Positions 8,914 to 16,828 of a DNA stretch of 64,000 nt are shown piece by piece. The stretch is from assembly GCF_900115205.1 (NCBI RefSeq), contig NZ_FOYQ01000001.1, positions 186,001-250,000 on the forward strand. Direction: 5' to 3'. This DNA is from Robiginitalea myxolifaciens (GTDB taxonomy: Bacteria; Bacteroidota; Bacteroidia; Flavobacteriales; Flavobacteriaceae). Position 1 is the stretch's first letter. Each line of letters opens with the position of its first letter. Below the pieces are notes generated by a model, which was given only the letters and a program-made list of their open reading frames with translations, searched no databases and was not told the DNA's origin. The position numbers and the translations under genes are program-made.

Positions 8914-10427
8914 TAAGCCGTTCAAAAAATCTATACAGAGCCCTGTTGCTCACGAGTTTTCTTCTCGTGAACGGCGCCATTATTTATGGTATTGCCGCAG
9001 GCTGGAGTTTCCTCAATACCGGGGCTGATCGCTCAACCATGCTGCATCTGTCCGGAACGCTGGAGGAGTCCTACTTCCCCGAGGTAAACTGGGATCTCGA
9101 CCAACAGGAAGGGCGGCCTATGGAGCTTCAGACCCTGGGTGAGCTGGAGCAGGATTATCGCAATGCCTGGTATGTTCGCTCCCTGGGATTACTGAATAAT
9201 GACCGTTTTGGGTTGGACGACTATTTCACCACAGATGCACGCGAAAAACTCTTTCAGCAACTCGATCTGAATATAGCCGCGCAAATCACCGTAAAAAGTA
9301 CCACCCTACAACACAATCCGCAGTTAGATTTTTATAGTCTCGATGGAAAACTGGTGGTACTGACCGATCACAACGTACAGGGTTATCGGCAAATATTTCG
9401 GGACGGTTCCTCAATACACGAAGGACGCACCCAGGAAAGTTTTCGGGTTATCCTGCTATTGGAAGACGGTTTTTGGCGTATCCGCCAACTGGTTAAGATT
9501 CCGCATGAATCCCATCCCGATCCAACACCATCCCGGGAGTTTAGTCTGGAAAGTAATAAGGGTATAAACTATTACCCCAAGGGGCAGCCCTGGGGGCTCT
9601 TTGGAGAGGATTTTGACCCGATTCGCATTGAAACGGATTTCAGGACCCTCGCTGAGGCGGGATTTAACAGCGTTCGCATCTTTGTTCCGTATGAGGATTT
9701 TGGCAATGCTCAAGTTCCGGAAGTGGCCCTGGGGCAACTGCGGGAAGTGCTGGAACTTGCCCAAAATCAGCAACTACAGGTCCTGGTCACCCTTTTTGAT
9801 TTCTATGGTAATTACGATATCCTGGACTGGACCCGGACGTACCGACACGCGCAAACTGTGGTCAATGCCTTAAAGGATCACCCCGCCCTCTTGGGTTGGG
9901 ACCTTAAAAACGAACCCGATCTGGATTTTGAAAGCAGGGGAAAGGATAACGTCCTGAATTGGCTCAGGCTACTTTCGGAAAATATGCGGACCTGGGATCC
10001 GAATCATCCATTGACCATTGGTTGGTCGAGCCCTGAAGCCGCAATTCATCTTAAGGAAGAAGTAGATTTCATATCCTTTCACTACTACGGCGAACCTGAA
10101 GACCTGGAAGCTCGATATCGGGATTTGAGAAAGGCTGCCGGGAATAAACCGCTGGTGCTGGAAGAATTTGGCAAATCGAGTTACAGTGGCTTTTGGAACG
10201 TATTTTCTGGCTCGGAGGAAAAACAAGCTGCATATCTTGAGGAACTTCAAAGTTTTATTAAGGAGGAGGAGCTATCGTCCTACCTCTGGACCCTACATGA
10301 TTTTGACCAGGTTCCTAACCGGGTCGTAGGCCGCTTACCCTGGCGAAAGGCGTACCAAAGACATTTTGGTATCCTGGATACCGAGGGGAATCCCAAGGCA
10401 GCATTCGAAATTGTCACGGAAAAGTAA
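8910..10427 (+). CDS. Membrane-anchored GH5-like glycoside hydrolase
   Basis: 505 residues, GTG start at 8910 within a GTGA overlap. Residues ~9-30 form a single N-terminal membrane anchor. Residues ~75-185 are a small NTF2-like region. Residues ~200-500 form a clan-A (beta/alpha)8 hydrolase resembling GH5: KGINYYPKGQPWG at the first strand, FNSVRIFVPYEDF, the acid/base glutamate in WDLKNEPD (Glu335) and the nucleophile in LVLEEFGKS (Glu419). Exopolysaccharide operons commonly carry a periplasmic hydrolase (for example BcsZ, PslG, PelA) that trims or edits the polymer during export; this is the likely role here. Both catalytic residues are present. A strong terminator follows. Confidence 0.82.
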   Translation: MISRSKNLYRALLLTSFLLVNGAIIYGIAAGWSFLNTGADRSTMLHLSGTLEESYFPEVNWDLDQQEGRPMELQTLGELEQDYRNAWYVRSLGLLNNDRFGLDDYFTTDAREKLFQQLDLNIAAQITVKSTTLQHNPQLDFYSLDGKLVVLTDHNVQGYRQIFRDGSSIHEGRTQESFRVILLLEDGFWRIRQLVKIPHESHPDPTPSREFSLESNKGINYYPKGQPWGLFGEDFDPIRIETDFRTLAEAGFNSVRIFVPYEDFGNAQVPEVALGQLREVLELAQNQQLQVLVTLFDFYGNYDILDWTRTYRHAQTVVNALKDHPALLGWDLKNEPDLDFESRGKDNVLNWLRLLSENMRTWDPNHPLTIGWSSPEAAIHLKEEVDFISFHYYGEPEDLEARYRDLRKAAGNKPLVLEEFGKSSYSGFWNVFSGSEEKQAAYLEELQSFIKEEELSSYLWTLHDFDQVPNRVVGRLPWRKAYQRHFGILDTEGNPKAAFEIVTEK

Positions 10428-10431
10428 AAAG

Positions 10432-10463
10432 AAAAGGGGCAATGATTGCTCATTACCCCCTTT
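10432..10463. terminator. Bidirectional terminator between convergent genes
   Basis: Hairpin AAAGGGGCAATGA-TTGC-TCATTACCCCCTTT, with one mismatch in the stem, flanked by A and T runs. It lies between the GH5-like gene (stop 10427) and the GT4 gene (stop 10485) and can serve both. Confidence 0.8.
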
Positions 10464-10484
10464 CCGACTTAACCTAAAAAAAAC

Positions 10485-11726
10485 CTAATCGATTAATACT
10501 GTTTCTACCGGATGCTCATGCGTTGGCAGCTCGATACGTTGCTTGGTATCCTTGGCGAGGATTATGGCCTTGAAATAGTCAACATAACGTCCTGCAATAG
10601 CAGACATAGGCAGCGAACAAGCCGCTTTATAATTCTGTACACCAAGGTGGGTGCGATAATTTTCATCAATTAAGAGGGTACGGATGGCTGCAGCCAAAGA
10701 TTCCACATCCTGAGGTTCAAAGAACTCCCCGCGGTATCCTTCCTCCCGTACCAGGATTCCAAGGTCTCCCAAATCGGGAAGGACAACGGCTTTTCCATAG
10801 CTTCCGGCCTGGTGCAATACTCCTGAACTTCCGGTGGTAGAGGTATATGGAAAGACCACTACGGCACTCTCATTAAAGATACGGGGTACATCTTCTTCGG
10901 CTACGTATCCGGTGAAACGCAGCTGCGCTACATGTGCATAGTCGTTTTTAACACCTTCCAGGTAACCCGGGGTATTCGGGCTGTCGGTTCCGGCAATTAC
11001 CACCTCGATATCGAGTTCGGTATCCCGGCGAATCAGCTCTACGGCTTCGATGAGCGATTCTACCTTCTTGTAGGTTCCGAATTTACCAAAAGCCATGACC
11101 TGCAGGGGGCCTTCCGGTAAAGTAAAATCTGGTGTTGGTGGCGTTTCGAAGGAACCGTGTGGAATCAGGGCCACATTACGCGCCTTGTATTTCTTTTCAA
11201 GGATTCCCTTATACTTACTTATGGTAACAGCCAACACATCTGAGGCCAGTACAAATCGGGTCAACGTACTTCCGATAAAGTTATAAATACGTTGAAGGAT
11301 CTTGTTCTGAGTAATTCCGGCATTGTCGAGATCTACCTGCTCCATAATGTTATGCAGAAGTGAAATGGTAGGAATTCCCATAATTCTGCAGATGAATGGC
11401 AACAACAGGCCAAGGGCAGCGGGGATTTTTTTATCTCCGAATTTCAGGAACTGCAGGTTAAACAAGACGGCGTCCGGTTTTTCCTGACGAATTGCACGCA
11501 TGATCTTAAATGCGTTTCGGTAGTCGTTGAAGCTCCAGCACTCCTTTACAGTAATCGGGCAACCTGGCTCTTCGAAGGACAAGTCCTTTGGGGCTTCGGT
11601 TACATCGGTTAGCAAAACAATTTCGGAAACTTCCTCCTGAAGTCTGAAGTGTTTTACCAGGTGGTATCCATATTCAGTCAGGGTTACTTTACTGGGCGGA
11701 TAAGCCGTTACGATTGCAAGTTTCAT
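10485..11726 (-). CDS. GT4-family glycosyltransferase
   Basis: 413 residues, starting at the ATG at 11726 (MKLAIVTAYPPSKVTLTEYG); a longer frame upstream has no good start and runs into the promoter region. The fold is GT-B: the N-terminal half carries the glycine-poor acceptor loop PPSKVTLTEYGYH, and the C-terminal half has the donor-binding pattern VMAFGKFGTYKKVESLIEAV, then VVFPYTSTTGSSGVLHQAGSYGKAVV, where the EX7E-like element is modified (no first Glu is visible). It likely adds a sugar to a lipid-linked repeat unit at the cytoplasmic face. It forms its own transcription unit: LytTR-type site B lies upstream, and the neighbouring flippase operon is cut off by a terminator at ~11.9 kb. 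Confidence 0.85.
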   Translation of the reverse strand: MKLAIVTAYPPSKVTLTEYGYHLVKHFRLQEEVSEIVLLTDVTEAPKDLSFEEPGCPITVKECWSFNDYRNAFKIMRAIRQEKPDAVLFNLQFLKFGDKKIPAALGLLLPFICRIMGIPTISLLHNIMEQVDLDNAGITQNKILQRIYNFIGSTLTRFVLASDVLAVTISKYKGILEKKYKARNVALIPHGSFETPPTPDFTLPEGPLQVMAFGKFGTYKKVESLIEAVELIRRDTELDIEVVIAGTDSPNTPGYLEGVKNDYAHVAQLRFTGYVAEEDVPRIFNESAVVVFPYTSTTGSSGVLHQAGSYGKAVVLPDLGDLGILVREEGYRGEFFEPQDVESLAAAIRTLLIDENYRTHLGVQNYKAACSLPMSAIAGRYVDYFKAIILAKDTKQRIELPTHEHPVETVLID

Positions 11727-11776
11727 AGGTCTAAGATTTTTAAGATTTAAGGTTAAAGTCTTTTGTAATTCTGATA

Positions 11777-11867
11777 CAAATTTGCGCCATAAACCCAATA
11801 AATACAGGCGTTTTCAGGTGGTTGGCGGATAAGTGTAGACGAATGGAAAAACTTGTTGGATAAGCGG
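11777..11867 (-). promoter_or_regulatory. LytTR-type operator B with -7 box
   Basis: Half-sites at 21-bp phase: GGTGGTTGG (11817), GACGAATGG (11838), GATAAGCGG (11859) on the + strand. The minus-strand -7-like element CAAATTTG (11777-11784) lies 33 bp from the first half-site, the same distance as in site A. It faces the GT4 gene starting at 11726. Confidence 0.7.
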
Positions 11868-11901
11868 TTTTTAAGCTTTCTGACAGCTTGTGCAATGGGA
11901 T

Positions 11902-11936
11902 TAAATAAAAACACCCACCTGTCTCCAGGTGGGTGT
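11902..11936 (-). terminator. Terminator of the STAS-flippase operon
   Basis: Perfect 11-bp stem ACACCCACCTG / CAGGTGGGTGT with a four-base loop. On the minus strand it is followed by TTTTTATTT. It lies 55 bp after the flippase stop codon. Confidence 0.9.
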
Positions 11937-11991
11937 CTCTGATGCGGCTCATTTCAGGACGAAATTGCTGAACGTCCTTCAGGCCACGAGA

Positions 11992-13233
11992 TTAGTTCCA
12001 GCGTATGCTGTATTGCTTGTAATAGATGAGTTGCGTAATCAACAAGGCAACCATGGCCAGGAGCTGGACCTGAACAACCATGGCCAGATTATCGTGAAAA
12101 TTCATGATCAGCACCACCTGAGAAAGTCCGAAGAAGGCGGAAAACCAAATGGGCTTATACCGGTCAATCGACAGGAAGTAATAGGTGAATATGTTAGCGA
12201 TAGCGAAAAGTGAAGTTGCCAGCGCATATTGCCACAGCATCCCAGCCATGGACAGATAGGCATCCCCGAATAACAGGGAAATAATCAGTTTTGGAAAGGC
12301 GACACAACAACCGACGATAAAGAGTGAAAGAACACCCACATAGCCTACATATTTCATCAGGAGTTTGGTCGTATCCTTCCCTTCTCTTTTGGCATTGACT
12401 ACCTCTGGAAGCAAAAGCATCACGAACATCCAGGCAACAAAATACACGACCCTTCCGATAAGTGCCAGGGAGGCGTACAATCCGGCCTGCTCTGCTTCAA
12501 AATAGCTTTTTACCAACAGGATATCGCTGTTGTTGATCAGTATTTGGGTGAGCTCATAAAAAGCGGTTACAGCAATAAAGTTGCGGATCTGCTTCTTATA
12601 AGTAATTTCCAGGTCCCGGGATCCGGTTCGAAATAGTTTCAAACCTTTAAGAGGGAACAATCCCAGGAACAAGGAAACTACAATCCCTATGGCTACCAAA
12701 ACCCCATGTCCTGCCGGGATTAAGATTAGTGCCATTAGGGTTATGATCAACCTACCCCACATTTCAGATTGATAGGAGAAAGACAACTTGGTGAATTCCT
12801 GCAGGCCCTGATAACGACCTCGGTTTACACTCATCAGGAAATAAACCGGAATTCCCACTCCGAATACCCGGAACATCAAGGGTTCCTGGGTATTGAAAAA
12901 CTGCTGCAGCCATGGAGCGGAAATAAACACCGCCACGCCAAAGGCCAGCCCGAGAATAAAGGCATAGCGATTAATGGTATCGATTACCGCTTGTCGGTTT
13001 TCAGGCTCAAAAGCTGCTGTGAATTTGGCAACGGTAACCTGGAAGGTCATCCCTACAAAGGAAAGCACCAACAACAGGGTTACCATAAGGGCAGCTTCGG
13101 CAAAAGCCTCCGGCCCTAACATTCTTCCCAGGATCAGGTTATAGAGGTAGTTACCGGCATTAACAACCAGGGTACTTACCAGAAACCATTGCTGGGGCGA
13201 TATCTTTTTGGCGAGAATACTAAAAGTGGTCAT
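11992..13233 (-). CDS. Polysaccharide flippase (Wzx/MVF-type)
   Basis: 413 residues, almost entirely hydrophobic, with about 12 transmembrane helices. The opening SPQQWFLVSTLVVNAGNYLYNLILGRMLGPEAFA matches the start of polysaccharide-biosynthesis transporters of the MOP superfamily, where the GRxLGPxxFG loop after helix 1 is characteristic; a second GLYASLALIGRVVYF block marks the second half. It is expected to flip lipid-linked saccharides across the inner membrane. Its start overlaps the STAS gene by 14 bp, so the two are translationally linked. An operon promoter and LytTR site C lie upstream of the STAS gene. Confidence 0.85.
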   Translation of the reverse strand: MTTFSILAKKISPQQWFLVSTLVVNAGNYLYNLILGRMLGPEAFAEAALMVTLLLVLSFVGMTFQVTVAKFTAAFEPENRQAVIDTINRYAFILGLAFGVAVFISAPWLQQFFNTQEPLMFRVFGVGIPVYFLMSVNRGRYQGLQEFTKLSFSYQSEMWGRLIITLMALILIPAGHGVLVAIGIVVSLFLGLFPLKGLKLFRTGSRDLEITYKKQIRNFIAVTAFYELTQILINNSDILLVKSYFEAEQAGLYASLALIGRVVYFVAWMFVMLLLPEVVNAKREGKDTTKLLMKYVGYVGVLSLFIVGCCVAFPKLIISLLFGDAYLSMAGMLWQYALATSLFAIANIFTYYFLSIDRYKPIWFSAFFGLSQVVLIMNFHDNLAMVVQVQLLAMVALLITQLIYYKQYSIRWN

Positions 13234-13522
13234 TGCTCAGGATATAAGAGGTTTTGGAAGCCTGCATTACCGGGAGGATTTCTTGGTTCTCCTTTCCGAT
13301 AATGGAGAGTAGGATATTCTTGCGCAATGCGAAGGCATGCAGCTGAGAAAGTACAAGCGATGCCTGACGGTCAATAGATTTAACGCGACCTAAATTCAGG
13401 ATAATAGGTTTTTGCGGCACAAAATAAGCCGACAGGTGTTGTCTGAGAATAGCGGCATTACCACTATGTAAGGATCCGTGAACGGAAAAAACACCTCGAC
13501 ATTCTGAAATTTGTAAAGCCAT
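13220..13522 (-). CDS. STAS-domain protein
   Basis: 100 residues. The pattern ILNLGRVKSIDRQASLVLSQ (about residues 40-60) fits STAS domains, where a beta strand leads into 'ID..gl..L'; the preceding segment FSVHGSLHSGNAAILRQHL fits the first strand and helix. In anti-sigma-factor antagonists a serine or threonine follows ID; here it is Arg, so classical phospho-switching is doubtful. It overlaps the flippase gene by 14 bp and is the first gene after LytTR site C. A role in controlling the export complex is possible, as known for other STAS proteins in polysaccharide loci, but unproven. Confidence 0.68.
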   Translation of the reverse strand: MALQISECRGVFSVHGSLHSGNAAILRQHLSAYFVPQKPIILNLGRVKSIDRQASLVLSQLHAFALRKNILLSIIGKENQEILPVMQASKTSYILSNDHF

Positions 13523-13565
13523 GATAGTAGATTTTTAAAGGTTAAGATTAGGTACTTATTTGAAG

Positions 13566-13635
13566 CAAATGTCCACGAATCTGACCACTAAAATGGAGCG
13601 GTATAGGTGGAAGGCAGTTTAGTGTAGACGAATGG
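13566..13635 (-). promoter_or_regulatory. LytTR-type operator C with -7 box, between divergent genes
   Basis: Two clear half-sites at 21-bp phase: GGTGGAAGG (13606) and GACGAATGG (13627). The minus-strand -7-like element GACATTTG (13566-13573) is 33 bp away. No third half-site in register is convincing. It faces the STAS-flippase operon and lies 107 bp before the divergent TPR gene, which has its own candidate -7 box TACCTTTA at 13671-13678. Confidence 0.68.
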
Positions 13636-13742
13636 CAGGGTTCGCACTTCGGGTGCGGAAAGACTCGCTGTACCTTTACATTGAACCTAAAATCAGATTT
13701 CAGGGGTATTAAAAAATCCCCTTAAAATCAAAGACTTAACCT

Positions 13743-15803
13743 ATGAAACGTTTAATTAGTTTACTGCCAATTGCACTGTTTACCGCCCTTAGTTTCGGGC
13801 AGGAAAACATGGCCGCTGGATTCCGAATGTTGGAAAGTGGGGATTTTGCCGCAGCAGAGACCTTCTTTGAATCCTACCTTAAATCCAATCCATCCAACAA
13901 GACCGCCCAATTGTGTTACGGACGCGCGGTCGGACTTAATGGAAGGCCTGAGGTCGCAACAAACAAATTCCAGAACCTCCTGAAGCAATATCCCGGGGAT
14001 CTGGAAATTACCTTAAACTATAATGAGTCCCTGCTTTGGGATAAGAAATTTGACCAGGCCAAACCCCTGTACGCCAAATTGGTCCAAACGGCTCCGGAAT
14101 CATTCGGCGCCTTGTTGGGTTATGCCAATACGCTTAGTAACTTAAAGGAATATAATGAAGCCCTTACCTGGGTCGAGAAGGCCCTGGCCCTGGATCCTGG
14201 AAATCCGAATGCCGAATTATCGAAAAAATATATCCTCCTGGGCTACGCCAATACCCTGGCTACTTCGGACCAGTTCGAGGCTGCCGAAGGTTATTTGCAG
14301 CATATCTTTACGATATACCCGGAAGACCGGGAAGCACTCTTGAGTCTGGCTAACCTGTATCTGCAACAGAAAGATTTCACTGCAGCGCGGGACGCCTTTC
14401 AAAAAATGGCAACCTCACCACAAGATTCAATAACCGCCTTAAACGGGATTGCCCTGGCGGCCCATCTCGATGAAAAGGATAAAGAAGCTCTGGAAACCGC
14501 CGCACTATCTTTGAATAAAGCGCAAATACTGAACGAATTTGAGTTATTGGAACGCGCTCAAAACCGCTACATCCAGGCCCTTATCTGGAACCGCAAGTAC
14601 GTTCAAGCTGGAAAAATCATAGACAGCCTGGCTGTGGCTGAGCCACAACGCGAATGGATCCTGGCCTTGCGGGCTACCCTGGGACTCTATACCGGCAGCC
14701 CTAAGGAAAGTGTTCGGAACTACAACCAACTCCTTGCCCTGGATAGCACCTCTTTTGATGGAAACCTGGGTAAGGCCAATGCCTTGTTCGCTGCCGGACG
14801 TCCGGAAGAAGCACTCGAAGCAGCCCGGAAAACCCTGAACTTTTACCCGAATCAGAAAGATGCCCTGCAATTGATCGAAAAGATCAACCGGAACTACATC
14901 CCGCAACTTTCTCAGCAAGGCGGGTATAGTTTTGACAATGGCAATAATGTGGCTGTTTTCTCGAATACAACCGTAAGTCTGGCCACTTCCACCAAGTTCC
15001 AAACTTCTTTGACCTATGGGTATCGCACCACTGAAAATACGGTTAGCGGAGAAGTTGCTGAATCCCATAACCTGATTGCGGGTGCGGCTTATACGCCATT
15101 TCCAAAAGCCACGTTTAGTGCCCAGGTGGGTGCCAACGCAGCAGATTTTATGGGGGAAAACTATGTGCAACCCCTGTTCAATGCAGCCTTCCAATGGGAA
15201 CCCCTGAAGCTTCAGAATATTCGCCTGGGATACCAACGGGAGATGGAAAACTTTAATGCCGCCCTTATTGCTCGTGAAATTGTAAAGAACCACTATCAAC
15301 TGACCTATAATCTCGGCACTAACTTTGGTTTGGGTTGGTATACCCAATTAATGCATACGGAGCAATCCGATGCAAACAGCCGGGACCTGCTATTTACCTC
15401 ATTATACTACAGCCTGCTGCGAAAGCCTGCCCTCAAGGTAGGGGTCAACTATCAATTGATGGGCTTTACGGAACAAGTACCGGAATTGTATTTTAGTCCG
15501 TCGCGCTACCAGGCGATAGAATTGTTTGCGGATTTCCGGGGGCAGTTCAGTGAGGAAACAGGCTTTGTCCTAAGCTCGGCTTTTGGACAACAGCAAGTAG
15601 AAGAAGATCCGACTTCCGGCCTCTTCCGGATCGAAGCTGGTCTGACCCACCAATTTTCCAAACGCTTCGGGGCCAACCTCTATGGAAAGTACAGCAACGT
15701 TGCCTCTGCAACCGCAGCCGGGTTTGAGGCCACCGAAATAGGTGTGCGGGTAAACTGGTTAATGGGAAATCAACCGATATTTAAAACCTCAGTATCACAG
15801 TAA
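13743..15803 (+). CDS. TPR/beta-barrel outer-membrane protein, exopolysaccharide export
   Basis: 686 residues with a cleavable signal peptide (MKRLISLLPIALFTALSFGQ). Residues ~20-380 are a run of tetratricopeptide repeats, for example NPSNKTAQLCYGRAVGLNGR, YNEALTWVEKALALDPGNPN and EALEAARKTLNFYPNQKDAL. Residues ~400-686 alternate polar and aromatic residues in beta strands (YGYRTTENT, IRLGYQREMENF, NLYGKYSNV) as in an outer-membrane barrel. A periplasmic TPR part plus a barrel is the layout of polymer exporters such as PgaA and BcsC. A short hairpin AGGGG...CCCCT precedes the ATG (13702-13722). Its stop codon overlaps the convergent LytTR gene by 9 bp. Confidence 0.8.
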   Translation: MKRLISLLPIALFTALSFGQENMAAGFRMLESGDFAAAETFFESYLKSNPSNKTAQLCYGRAVGLNGRPEVATNKFQNLLKQYPGDLEITLNYNESLLWDKKFDQAKPLYAKLVQTAPESFGALLGYANTLSNLKEYNEALTWVEKALALDPGNPNAELSKKYILLGYANTLATSDQFEAAEGYLQHIFTIYPEDREALLSLANLYLQQKDFTAARDAFQKMATSPQDSITALNGIALAAHLDEKDKEALETAALSLNKAQILNEFELLERAQNRYIQALIWNRKYVQAGKIIDSLAVAEPQREWILALRATLGLYTGSPKESVRNYNQLLALDSTSFDGNLGKANALFAAGRPEEALEAARKTLNFYPNQKDALQLIEKINRNYIPQLSQQGGYSFDNGNNVAVFSNTTVSLATSTKFQTSLTYGYRTTENTVSGEVAESHNLIAGAAYTPFPKATFSAQVGANAADFMGENYVQPLFNAAFQWEPLKLQNIRLGYQREMENFNAALIAREIVKNHYQLTYNLGTNFGLGWYTQLMHTEQSDANSRDLLFTSLYYSLLRKPALKVGVNYQLMGFTEQVPELYFSPSRYQAIELFADFRGQFSEETGFVLSSAFGQQQVEEDPTSGLFRIEAGLTHQFSKRFGANLYGKYSNVASATAAGFEATEIGVRVNWLMGNQPIFKTSVSQ

Positions 15804-16505
15804 GTTCAGGCGCCGCATGAGTTCCGGCCGGTTCGACCGGCTAATAGGAACAACATTTTTGGCGATCAGCACACTGTTGTCCTCGATATCGATAATCTTC
15901 GAGAAGTTGATGATGTAAGATCGGTGGATTTGCAGGAACAACTCCTCAGGGAGTTTTGCATGGATCTTTTTAAGGGTCGTATGTACCAGATATTCCTGGT
16001 TCTCCGTCTTGATATTGATATAATCTCCTTTGGCCTCGATCAGCAGGATTTCGTCGTACTTCAGTTTGATAAGGCGACGGTCTATATTTATGTAGAGGTC
16101 CTCCCCCACCGTATTTCCACCTTCCCCATTGGCGGCCTGCGTGGGCTGAGCAGTAAGACTGTTCTGAACCTTTTGGATACATTTTTCAAACCGTTCGCGT
16201 GTAATCGGTTTAACGAGATAATCCACAATAGCCTCGTATTCATAAGAGGCAATTGCAAATTCAGTATCCGAGGTAGTCATGACAATTTTGGGGGGATTCT
16301 TCAGGGTCTCAACAAAATCAATTCCCGTGAAGCCCGGCATATGAATGTCCAGGAAAATAACATCGATTGTTTGCTGGTTTAAGAACTTGATCCCGTCGAT
16401 CGCATTGTCGAACTGTTCAATAATATCCAGATCAGGAACTTCAGAGCAAAGCTGGGCAATGATAGCCCGGGCAGCTGCTTCGTCGTCAATAATGATGCAA
16501 TTCAT
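15795..16505 (-). CDS. LytTR-type response regulator
   Basis: 236 residues. The receiver domain (1-~118) has D7/D8 (IIIDDEAA), the phospho-acceptor D53 in FLDIHMPG and the lysine in YLVKPI. Residues ~135-236 form a LytTR DNA-binding domain: GEDLYINIDRRLIKLKYDEI, LLIEAKGDYINIKT, and IHRSYIINFSKI, all hallmarks of the family (AgrA, AlgR, LytR). Such proteins bind two direct ~9-bp repeats ~21 bp apart. That is exactly the arrangement of the four motifs found upstream of this operon and of three exopolysaccharide transcription units. It is the last gene of the phosphorelay operon, 2 bp after Hpt, and is the likely regulator of those sites. Confidence 0.93.
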   Translation of the reverse strand: MNCIIIDDEAAARAIIAQLCSEVPDLDIIEQFDNAIDGIKFLNQQTIDVIFLDIHMPGFTGIDFVETLKNPPKIVMTTSDTEFAIASYEYEAIVDYLVKPITRERFEKCIQKVQNSLTAQPTQAANGEGGNTVGEDLYINIDRRLIKLKYDEILLIEAKGDYINIKTENQEYLVHTTLKKIHAKLPEELFLQIHRSYIINFSKIIDIEDNSVLIAKNVVPISRSNRPELMRRLNLL

Positions 16506-16507
16506 GG

Positions 16508-16828
16508 TCAGATGGTCTTTAAATAAGAAGCTATATAGTTGAGTACCTCCTGGAATTCCCCGCTCAAGTTACACAATCCTTCCCGCAATTCAGCCTCGTG
16601 GCGAACGGCCAGTGCATGGCTCCGCTCCATCCCCAAAACATTGATCTTATGTTTGACCTTATGGACGGTTTCATAAGCCATGCGATAGGATTCCTCAGAA
16701 ATACTCTTTTCATAGAGCGCTTTCTCTGAAGGGAATTCGTCCTTGAGGATGCCGATAAATTGCTGGCGAAAACTCGCATCGCCTCCTGCTAAATTATCGA
16801 TATAGTCCAGATTGGCTTCTTCTGTCAT
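16508..16828 (-). CDS. Histidine phosphotransfer (Hpt) protein
   Basis: 106 residues, all helical. The segment YETVHKVKHKINVLGM aligns with the Hpt consensus 'aHxLKGxaxxLG', making His56 the phosphorylation site; the usual Gly after Lys is replaced by His60. Stand-alone Hpt proteins pass phosphate between receiver domains. The gene overlaps the kinase by 4 bp and precedes the LytTR regulator by 2 bp. With the separate receiver protein encoded first in the operon, this completes kinase-receiver-Hpt-receiver transfer. Confidence 0.8.
   Translation of the reverse strand: MTEEANLDYIDNLAGGDASFRQQFIGILKDEFPSEKALYEKSISEESYRMAYETVHKVKHKINVLGMERSHALAVRHEAELREGLCNLSGEFQEVLNYIASYLKTI

Noticed and set aside
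11727-11798. N-terminal extension of the GT4 gene
   Set aside because: The GT-B fold starts at the ATG at 11726, and the extension overlaps the -7 element of operator B.
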